This document shows positions 7,323-12,460 of a DNA stretch of 12,460 bases, in pieces (within the stretch, counting starts at the first letter, position 1; every line of letters begins with the position of its first letter). Position numbers and translations under genes: made by a program. Source of the DNA: CAZSMK01 sp964608095 (GTDB lineage: Bacteria; Sumerlaeota; Sumerlaeia; MWCT01; JAGHBZ01); assembly GCA_964608095.1 (NCBI GenBank), contig CAZSMK010000038.1, positions 1 to 12,460 of the forward strand. Reading direction: 5' to 3'. The notes under the pieces are model-generated. The model did not search any database and was not told the origin of the DNA. It saw only the letters and a list, made by a program, of their open reading frames with translations.

Positions 7323-7358
7323 TTATTCACTGCACTACAATACAAGGATTGTGAATAA
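7323..7358. promoter_or_regulatory. Inverted repeat upstream of exchanger gene, possible operator
   Basis: TTATTCAC (7323-7330) and GTGAATAA (7351-7358) are perfect 8-bp reverse complements separated by 20 bp. They sit 25-60 bp before the exchanger start codon, where a repressor or activator could act. Chance occurrence in AT-rich DNA is possible. Confidence 0.3.
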
Positions 7359-7368
7359 AGATTGTCAG

Positions 7369-7392
7369 AACCGCTGGAACGAAGAGGCGGTT
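7369..7392 (-). terminator. Weak hairpin after the ferritin-like/VIT1 gene
   Basis: On the minus strand AACCGC pairs with GCGGTT across a 12-base loop, 55-78 bp after the VIT1-fusion stop codon. What follows is CTGACAATCTTT rather than a clean U-tract, so terminator function is only possible. Confidence 0.25.
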
Positions 7393-7446
7393 TAAGCACC
7401 CCTGTCCCCGCTCTTGCTGTATCGTAATTTTCGGCCCATGCGTACG

Positions 7447-8340
7447 TCATATATCTACCCCGAAGAGCATTCGTATAACAAGACCGACGAGAAAGCTCAC
7501 GAATGCAACGGCGAGAGAGATACCCGCCATTTCTCCGAACCGGCGCCATAATCCGATTCCTTTGGCAGTGGTGATATAGAAGCTGTAAGATAGGATAACG
7601 AGGATGCTCAGCGTCATCGTAACGGCAAGAGCGACATATACATCGGGGATGAAGAGATAAGGAGAGATCAGGACCATGACCGTGATAATGTAAGCGATAC
7701 CCGTATAGACTGCTGCTTTGAAGGGACTTCGTGACGTCGTTTCGTCGGCTTCTTCGCGGGCAGATAAGAGTTCAGAGGCAGCCATAGACATCGACGCCGC
7801 AACACCTGTTATGAAACCCGCCACCGCAATAATCCGGGTGTTCTGCAGGGCAAAGGTGAGCCCCGCAAGGGCGCCCGTAAGCTCCACCAAAGCGTCGTTG
7901 AGTCCAAGCACAATCGAGCCGGCATACTCGATACGCTCATCCTTAATGAGCCCGAGTATCTCATTTTCATGCTTCTGTTCATCCATCATAACGTCAGCCA
8001 GTTTGGGCAACTCTTCTTTGAGCCTGGAATAGACGCGTTGTGTGACTTCCTCACCTCGCTCCATGAGCCTGAGTCCGAAAGACAGACCGAGTAGCAGTGA
8101 AATGAACTTATAAAAAAATATCCTGAATTTCCTTGGATGAACTTCCCTTTGCGTGATTCGCTTGAATATATTGTGATGATTGAGCTCATCCTTCGCAATC
8201 CGCTCGAGTACTTCACGATTCTTGTCGTTCCTGATACGTTTGGCTAACCACTTATAGATATGGTATTCACTGAGCTCATTGCGCTGTGCTGACAATAATT
8301 CCTTTTGGGTTTCTTTATGTTCCACGACTTTCTCTCCCAT
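7447..8340 (-). CDS. Ferritin-like (rubrerythrin-type) domain fused to VIT1/CCC1 iron-manganese transporter
   Basis: This 297-residue protein joins two parts. Residues about 10-135 form a four-helix ferritin-like domain with two ExxH motifs, E52-L-N-H55 and E121-Q-K-H124. Further acidic residues E22, E25, E97 and E98 are well placed for a carboxylate-bridged di-metal site. Residues about 138-297 are a five-segment VIT1/CCC1 membrane domain, with GLNDALVELTGALAG (147-160) and SMAASELLSAREE (184-197), a metal-binding region of this family. Related erythrin-VIT1 proteins such as MbfA export iron, using the ferritin-like part to sense or capture it; Fe2+ or Mn2+ export is therefore the likely role. 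The ATG at 8340 has only a poor Shine-Dalgarno sequence. Gaps of 148 and 238 bp on either side suggest its own transcript. Confidence 0.9.
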   Translation of the reverse strand: MGEKVVEHKETQKELLSAQRNELSEYHIYKWLAKRIRNDKNREVLERIAKDELNHHNIFKRITQREVHPRKFRIFFYKFISLLLGLSFGLRLMERGEEVTQRVYSRLKEELPKLADVMMDEQKHENEILGLIKDERIEYAGSIVLGLNDALVELTGALAGLTFALQNTRIIAVAGFITGVAASMSMAASELLSAREEADETTSRSPFKAAVYTGIAYIITVMVLISPYLFIPDVYVALAVTMTLSILVILSYSFYITTAKGIGLWRRFGEMAGISLAVAFVSFLVGLVIRMLFGVDI

Positions 8341-8578
8341 TCCGGTCTTTGTTTATACAATAATATATCGGCTTTTCTCTGCAGATTCTCAAACCCCAAT
8401 ATCGATTGGCTTCATAAATCAGCAATGTCCGCTGGAATCATACTGTATTTCCATACATCTTTTAACCATTCAACTGACCATGCCAGGTTTTCTTCTCAAA
8501 GGATAAAAATCACTGGGCACACATGATGTTAAAAATCATGAAAAAGAACGTGGTATAACATGATACGCGTGTGTGGGT
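8341..8578. other. Intergenic region between dnaJ and the VIT1 fusion
   Basis: The gap carries several CATGAT/ATCATG words, including a 6-bp stem at 8522-8527 and 8535-8540 with no U-tract. On the minus strand there is a weak TTGAGA and TATATT pair (spacing 19) near 8365-8392. No gene, Fur-like box or clear terminator is visible. Confidence 0.45.
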
Positions 8579-9802
8579 TTACTGATCGCCGAATACGTCG
8601 CGTTTGACCTGTTCGATTGATTCCTTCAGTTTACTGAGCCAGCCTTTATCGCTCTTGAGTTCATTCAGATTTTCACCGGAGATTTCTGCAAACTTCTCCA
8701 GCAGCTCGCGTTGTTCTTTATCCAGTTTATCAGGTATCTTGACATTAACCCGTATATAGAGATTGCCTTTCTTCCGAGGATTCCCAAATACGGGCATGCC
8801 CTTGCCCTTCATGGTGAACACGTGCTGCGGCTGTGTTCCTGAGGGGATACGGAACGCTTCATCGCCATAAAGAGTAGGGATAGTTACTTCAGCGCCCAAA
8901 GCCGCCTGGAGAAAACTTATGGGGATTTCACAAAAGAGGTGCTCTCTCTCACGTTTGAAAAACGGATGTTGTTTAATTTGAATTATCACATAGAGATCAC
9001 CCGAAGGTCCTTCCTTGATATATTGTCCGGACGGCTTGAAAGCCGGTTCTCCCTCACCGGAAACACGCAGAATCTGGTTCTGCTCAACACCCGCCGGTAT
9101 CGTTACTTTGATTTTGCGTTCTACCGTCACCGCTCCCTGTCCGGAACATTCCTCGCAAGGCGACTCGATAATTTTTCCGGTTCCCCCACATTGGTTGCAG
9201 GTGGTACTCACCGTAAGGAATCCCTGAGAGATTTGTCGGGTGCCGGTTCCCCCACACCGGGGACATGTTCGAAAATTGGTGCCCGGTTTCATCCCTGTTC
9301 CGTTGCACACTTTACAGACATCGGGACGACGAAACACGACTTCCGCCTCTTTGCCGAACGCCGCTTCCTCGAGTGAGATTTCGTGTGCAACCTTGAGGTC
9401 GCGTCCCGGTTGGACACGATCTCTTGTTCGCCTACCTGTGGTTGTACCCCAGAAGGATGAGCCCCCAAAACCACTGCCGAAAAAGGCGGACAAGATATCG
9501 CCGAACATGTCGGAGATGTCGTCAAAATGATGAAAATCATCCCAGGAGAAACTTCCGCCTCGAAACGCTCTTCTCACTCCCTCATGACCGTAACGATCGT
9601 ACATTGACCGCTTATCCGGATCACTCAACACCTCGTAAGCTTCACTTGCTTCCTTGAACTTCTGCTCTGCTTCGTTTTTGTTATCAGGATTGCGGTCCGG
9701 ATGATATTTCAAGGCAAGTTGCCGGTATGCTTTTTTTATCTCCGCCACCGAGGCAGCACGGCTTATACCAAGTATTTCGTAGTAATCTCGCATCGTATTC
9801 AT
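8579..9802 (-). CDS. dnaJ: Chaperone protein DnaJ (Hsp40)
   Basis: This 407-residue co-chaperone delivers unfolded clients to DnaK and stimulates its ATPase. The J-domain (about residues 6-72) has the essential HPD triad at 34-36. A Gly/Phe-rich linker with DISDMFGDIL follows (about 81-125). The zinc-finger region has all four CxxCxGxG motifs (C163, C180, C202, C216 as first cysteines), so it is a full type I DnaJ binding two zinc ions. The C-terminal beta domains follow, then a longer charged tail (about 355-407). Between GEGE and GDLYV the loop is longer than usual (about residues 253-267). Start choice lies between ATG at 9802 and the more DnaJ-typical MRDYYEILG start at 9793; both have weak ribosome-binding sites. 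No dnaK or grpE is adjacent, and no CIRCE element is seen upstream. Confidence 0.97.
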   Translation of the reverse strand: MNTMRDYYEILGISRAASVAEIKKAYRQLALKYHPDRNPDNKNEAEQKFKEASEAYEVLSDPDKRSMYDRYGHEGVRRAFRGGSFSWDDFHHFDDISDMFGDILSAFFGSGFGGSSFWGTTTGRRTRDRVQPGRDLKVAHEISLEEAAFGKEAEVVFRRPDVCKVCNGTGMKPGTNFRTCPRCGGTGTRQISQGFLTVSTTCNQCGGTGKIIESPCEECSGQGAVTVERKIKVTIPAGVEQNQILRVSGEGEPAFKPSGQYIKEGPSGDLYVIIQIKQHPFFKREREHLFCEIPISFLQAALGAEVTIPTLYGDEAFRIPSGTQPQHVFTMKGKGMPVFGNPRKKGNLYIRVNVKIPDKLDKEQRELLEKFAEISGENLNELKSDKGWLSKLKESIEQVKRDVFGDQ

Positions 9803-9841
9803 TGCTCTGTTGTTTGGGTTAAATTTTTGGAACTATCGGTC

Positions 9842-9908
9842 TTTATAGTGCACAAGCAATTCTCAAATTTTCTTTTCTATCACACTCAAGTACTCTTCTT
9901 CAAGTCAA
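9842..9908 (-). promoter_or_regulatory. Possible promoter region of dnaJ
   Basis: Minus strand: TTGACT (9908-9903) is followed after 18 bp by TGTGAT (9884-9879). A separate TATAAA lies at 9847-9842, nearer the gene. No CIRCE inverted repeat and no complete sigma-32 promoter was found. The hexamer matches are moderate. Confidence 0.3.
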
Positions 9909-9948
9909 AGATCGAACTAAATCAGCCAACCTGTCCCTCTTATGGCGC

Positions 9949-10704
9949 TCAAAATTCTTTTTGAAGTGATAAAGGGAGTTCAAGCCCGTTTGTCTCCATC
10001 AATTCCCTGTCGGAAAGAATTGTTCCGGTTGCACCCGCTGCCACTATTCTGCCTTTATTGATGACGAGACATCGCTCACAGAGTTCAAGGGCAAGATCAA
10101 GGTCGTGCGTGGCGATAAGCATTGTTTGCTGAAGCGCCTGTAAGAGTTTAATAACCTGGCGGCGGTGTTGTGGGTCGAGGTTCGCGGATGGTTCATCGAT
10201 CAAGAGAACCTCGGGCGAATAGGCAAGCACCGTGGCGAATGCTACCCGCTTTCGCTCCCCGAAACTCAGATGAAACGAAGAACGTTTCTCAAAGCCTTGC
10301 AGGTCAACCTTTTTGAGCGCGGCGTCAACATGTTCATATATATCTTTTTCGTCAATGCCCATGTTCAAAGGCGCAAACGCAACGTCGTCAAAGACCGTAG
10401 GGCAAAAGAGCTGGTCGTCCGGGTCTTGAAAAACCAACCCAACCTTCCGCCTGAGCTCTCTTCGGGTTTTTAGCGTCATCACCGTGTTCATAATCTCGAC
10501 TTCGCCGGCACGCGGGATTCGAATACCAATCAACGTGGTCAACAAGGTGGATTTGCCTGCTCCATTAGGTCCTACAAGAGCAACCTTTTCTCCCCTGTAG
10601 AGCTCAAAGGATATTCCTCGCAACGATTCTATTCCATCCGGATAGGTATAGTATAGATCCGAGACCTTGACGATGGCTTCTTCTTGTTTACGGCTGTTTG
10701 GCAT
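9949..10704 (-). CDS. ECF transporter ATPase, CbiO/EcfA type
   Basis: This 251-residue ABC ATPase powers an energy-coupling-factor uptake system from the cytoplasmic side. Motifs in order: Walker A GPNGAGKS (45-52), Q-loop VFQDPDDQLF with Q93 and the ECF-typical DPDDQ extension, signature LSFGERKRVA (from 146; LSFGE in place of LSGGQ), Walker B VLLIDEPSANLD with D170-E171, and the H-loop ATHD with H200. The C-terminal GLELPLS segment also fits CbiO proteins. The start at 10704 lies 15 bp after the stop of the EcfT gene, with AGGA just upstream, so the two genes are surely co-transcribed. A CbiQ-type partner points to cobalt or nickel uptake. Only one ATPase gene is present, as is usual for metal-specific Cbi/Nik ECF systems. 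Confidence 0.92.
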   Translation of the reverse strand: MPNSRKQEEAIVKVSDLYYTYPDGIESLRGISFELYRGEKVALVGPNGAGKSTLLTTLIGIRIPRAGEVEIMNTVMTLKTRRELRRKVGLVFQDPDDQLFCPTVFDDVAFAPLNMGIDEKDIYEHVDAALKKVDLQGFEKRSSFHLSFGERKRVAFATVLAYSPEVLLIDEPSANLDPQHRRQVIKLLQALQQTMLIATHDLDLALELCERCLVINKGRIVAAGATGTILSDRELMETNGLELPLSLQKEF

Positions 10705-10719
10705 ATCCTAAATTTCTTC

Positions 10720-11487
10720 TCAAAGAAAAAGTCTGATACCTGTGCTACAGAGGACAAAGATGATCAGGAGACCTATCTCGAACGATGTGAGAGATGGAGT
10801 ACGAATCAGGCGAACTTCTCCCTGGAAACCGCGTGCGCACATGGCTTGATAGGTTCGTTCGCTTCTCTCGAAGGTTCTCACAAAAATGGCTCGAACGAGG
10901 TAGACACCAATAGTGAAGAAACGAGCCGGTTGCAATCGCCCGAATTGGCGGGCTTGTCGTGCCGTGTTCATCCGCTCCGCCTCCTCCAGCAGCAGAAACA
11001 CATAACGATACATAAAACTAAGTATTGTGATGCTTATTCGGGGAGCATGAAAGAGTTGCAACGCATAAAGAAAGTCCGGGAATTGTGTGGTCGAAAAAAG
11101 AAGCAATGTGGCGAGAAGAATGAGGATGGATTTGGCAATCAACGAGCTGCAGAAAAGCACTCCTTCAACAGTAATGGAAAGTGGAATTATGAGTTTAAAT
11201 TCCCAGAGAATCTTGTCGCCTTGAATAAACAGCAGAAAAAAAAGAATAACCAAAAATATCGGGACAAGGAGCAAGACTTTTCTGACGACGAATATAAAGG
11301 GGAGTTTTGCTATCCAGATCAGGAGAACAAGAAAAAACCCTATAAGGATGAGGTGAATCGGGTGAAGAATCGACGAGGTTACTACGAGAATCACAAGTAC
11401 GATATAGGCAAGCACTTTGACTGCAGGATGAAGACGATGCAGGGGACTATCGAGGTAGCTGAACTTATCGAGAAAACTATGGTGCAT
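10720..11487 (-). CDS. ECF transporter transmembrane protein, CbiQ/EcfT type
   Basis: This 255-residue membrane protein is the scaffold subunit linking the ATPase to a substrate-binding S-component. The N-terminus has the CbiQ-typical YLDSPLHRLHPAVKV (11-25). About five hydrophobic segments follow. The cytoplasmic coupling helices carry the two EcfT motifs, TARQARQFG (175-183) and AMCARGFQGE (215-224); the second is typical of cobalt/nickel CbiQ proteins. The ATG at 11487 is supported by AAGG five bases upstream. A good promoter lies upstream at 11604-11633. The expected S-component for Co/Ni (CbiM with CbiN, or NikM) is not encoded upstream within the window; instead there is a leader and then repeat DNA. 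The gene ends 15 bp before the ATPase gene. Assignment to the family is firm; the metal is inferred. Confidence 0.88.
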   Translation of the reverse strand: MHHSFLDKFSYLDSPLHRLHPAVKVLAYIVLVILVVTSSILHPIHLILIGFFLVLLIWIAKLPFIFVVRKVLLLVPIFLVILFFLLFIQGDKILWEFKLIIPLSITVEGVLFCSSLIAKSILILLATLLLFSTTQFPDFLYALQLFHAPRISITILSFMYRYVFLLLEEAERMNTARQARQFGRLQPARFFTIGVYLVRAIFVRTFERSERTYQAMCARGFQGEVRLIRTPSLTSFEIGLLIIFVLCSTGIRLFL

Positions 11488-11603
11488 GGCAGCCTTTCGT
11501 GTTCAGGTCTTCCGCGTTCGGTACCGGGCGTCACACCAACCCCGAAAAATCATCGAGTATAGGTTCGGAATTTTCTTACCCTCGGAAACGCTTGATTTAT
11601 CTA
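11488..11603 (-). promoter_or_regulatory. Long leader of the EcfT-EcfA operon, possibly structured
   Basis: The predicted transcript has a leader of more than 100 bases. On the minus strand it contains CGAG...CTCG pairing, a GGTGTGACGCC segment, a CGGTACCG palindrome and GCGGAAGACCTG (11515-11504). The last is reminiscent of part of the B12 box (GAAGACCTG) that closes cobalamin riboswitches. The full consensus is not met, so a riboswitch is only a weak possibility, though such switches do control Co transport genes. Confidence 0.2.
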
Positions 11604-11633
11604 TTTATAGTAGCAACGTGGGATAGCTATCAA
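11604..11633 (-). promoter_or_regulatory. Sigma-70-type promoter of the EcfT-EcfA operon
   Basis: Minus strand TTGATA (11633-11628), an 18-bp spacer, and TATAAA (11609-11604) match -35 and -10 consensus hexamers well. It lies between repeat element A' and the EcfT gene, so transcription starts just inside the repeat arm. This is the best promoter match I noticed in the window. Confidence 0.55.
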
Positions 11634-11668
11634 GAGATAAGATGAGCAGGCAACCTCGTGAAGAGTCT

Positions 11669-11876
11669 TTCGCGAAATTGGGAGAAGCGCTTCTTACGAA
11701 ACTCAGCAGGACATTGCGAATCTTCTTTACCCCCAAAGATTAGCCTTTGCGCTGGATGTTGGTACACTTTCAGGACGCTTTCAAAACTTGTTATCCCAGC
11801 GAAAAAAATGTAGGATAAGCATCCTCGCTTGTCACCCCTTTGCGGTACTGTAGGATAAGCCTCCTCCCTTGTTATT
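11669..11876 (-). repeat. Interspersed element A', right copy (inverted)
   Basis: This is the reverse complement of the left copy at 574-781, by eye roughly 85 percent identical. It begins at its inner edge with TTCGCGAA and contains both units of the ~41-bp tandem repeat. Differences cluster in the third quarter. It lies about 180 bp ahead of the EcfT start codon, so both copies stand upstream of, and in the same orientation toward, an inward-facing gene. Confidence 0.85.
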
Positions 11877-11880
11877 AAAA

Positions 11881-11933
11881 TCGCACTCGCACTCGTACTC
11901 GGATTCGTACACGCCTGAGCGTGCGCGCATTCG
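11881..11933. repeat. CGCACTC/CGTACTC low-complexity tract with hairpin
   Basis: The tract is a degenerate array of CGCACTC and CGTACTC words followed by the hairpin CACGC-CTGA-GCGTG. It is the inverted counterpart of the tracts at 331-378 and 540-570 and abuts element A' on its outer side, as in the left flank. Confidence 0.65.
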
Positions 11934-12004
11934 AAAATGTCGTTTCTATCTTTTAAGTGTAACGGCAATACTCTTTTTCGAATACCGATTGTGAGTGCGC
12001 CGCA

Positions 12005-12460
12005 CCGAATAAAATCCCCTCTTTGAGAGGGGGGGACCGCGTGAGCGGGTCGAAGATGCGCCGTGGCGGATGTGTAATCCTTGCGTTGAGGTGCGTATAA
12101 AGAAAATTTCTCTTATATCCAAGAATATTCACTTATCTCCACTAATTTCTTTACCTTTTAAAATCCCTTTTTTCTTTACCCGCGAATTACGCGGATTACA
12201 CGAATAAAAAATTTCCTTATATCCTTTCTCAACCGCACTCGTACTCGCGTTCGCACGCTGCGCCGAATAAAATCCCCTCTTTGAGAGGGGGGGACCGCGT
12301 GAGCGGGTCGAAGATCTCGCTTTAGCGGATCGAAGATCCGCCGTGGCGGATGGGGTGTGTAATCCTTTCGTTGAAGTATGTATAAAGAAAATTTCTCTTA
12401 TATCCACGGATATTCACTTATCTCCACTAATCTCTTTACAACTTAAAATCCCTTTTTTCT
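12005..12460. repeat. Partly duplicated hairpin-rich unit
   Basis: Two direct copies start at 12005 and 12263. Each opens with CCGAATAAAATCCCCTC and contains CCCCTCT-TTG-AGAGGGG (12016-12032; 12274-12290), a CCGC-GTGA-GCGG hairpin, a GTCGAAGAT word, a TAAAGAAAATTTCTCTTATATCC segment and the end of element B. Copy 2 carries about 28 extra bases, including the 7-bp hairpin ATCCGCC-GT-GGCGGAT (12336-12351). It runs off the window edge. Confidence 0.8.
12119..12256 (-). repeat. Interspersed element B', right copy (inverted)
   Basis: This is the reverse complement of the left copy at 353-491, with nearly identical length and only scattered substitutions. Its core holds the near-palindromic CGCGAATTACGCG. 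A further partial copy at 12404-12460 belongs to the second duplicated unit and is cut by the window end. Confidence 0.85.

Larger units (their letters stand above)
11634..12460. other. Gene-free, repeat-rich right flank
   Basis: No credible gene is present. The open frames on the minus strand at 11630-11968 and 12129-12407 run through repeat elements and low-complexity tracts. The stretch holds element A', a GAGTGCG-type tract, element B' and a partly duplicated hairpin-rich unit. All except that unit mirror the left flank in inverted order. Confidence 0.75.

Noticed and set aside
8522..8540. CATGAT-loop-ATCATG hairpin after dnaJ as a terminator
   Set aside because: The stem is only 6 bp of AT-rich DNA and no U-tract follows in the direction of dnaJ transcription.
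9803..9948. CIRCE heat-shock operator upstream of dnaJ
   Set aside because: No GAGTGCTAA-type inverted repeat with a 9-bp spacer is present.
10684..11562. Plus-strand open frame of 292 codons opposite the EcfT gene
   Set aside because: It is antisense to a gene with clear CbiQ motifs, and its product is a charged low-complexity sequence with no recognisable domain.
11630..11968. 112-codon minus-strand frame in the right flank
   Set aside because: It runs through repeat A' and the CGCACTC tract, has no good ribosome-binding site, and shares only the repeat-derived segment with the left copy.
12129..12407. 92-codon minus-strand frame
   Set aside because: It reads through element B' and the duplicated hairpin unit; the translation is repeat-derived and rich in Arg and Ser.
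1..12460. CRISPR array
   Set aside because: Repeats at both ends are not regularly spaced with unique spacers of constant length, and no cas gene is present.

Overview
The window looks like chromosomal DNA from an uncultivated, probably anaerobic or environmental bacterium. The support is indirect. Secreted proteins carry thrombospondin-type-3 and dockerin-like calcium motifs, a small secreted protein ends in an LPVEL motif of the kind seen in FCB-group exported proteins, a GT39-type membrane enzyme is fused to TPRs, and the intergenic DNA is full of low-complexity interspersed repeats. No rRNA or other taxonomic marker is present, so the phylum is left open (FCB- or PVC-like candidate phyla are plausible).

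Layout. Positions 1-911 hold no convincing gene. They contain repeats: a 9-bp tandem repeat, GAGTGCG-type hairpins, element B (353-491) and element A (574-781). Then two plus-strand genes form a likely operon: a secreted ComEC-like metallo-beta-lactamase-fold protein with a dockerin-like tail (912-3008), and a small secreted cohesin-like beta-sandwich candidate (3036-3560). All other genes are on the minus strand. Read in their own direction they are: EcfT/CbiQ (11487-10720), EcfA/CbiO (10704-9949), DnaJ (9802-8579), a ferritin-like/VIT1 fusion (8340-7447), a divergent Na+/Ca2+ exchanger-family protein (7298-6339), a possible 42-residue protein (6107-5979), and a GT39-like glycosyltransferase with TPR tail (5910-3577), which converges on the secreted pair with only 16 bp between stop codons. 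Positions 11634-12460 again hold no gene. They contain elements A' and B' in inverted orientation relative to the left end, plus a partly duplicated hairpin-rich unit.

How the genes may work together. Three minus-strand loci handle cations: a Co/Ni-type ECF half-transporter without a visible S-component, a ferritin-like/VIT1 Fe/Mn protein, and a Na+/Ca2+-type exchanger. The gaps between them (146-238 bp) suggest separate transcription units rather than one operon, with DnaJ in the middle as a housekeeping chaperone. The secreted pair and the GT39 enzyme point to cell-surface work. The most interesting features are the dockerin-like/cohesin-like pair and the inverted composite repeat arms that bracket about 11 kb, each sitting upstream of an inward-facing gene.
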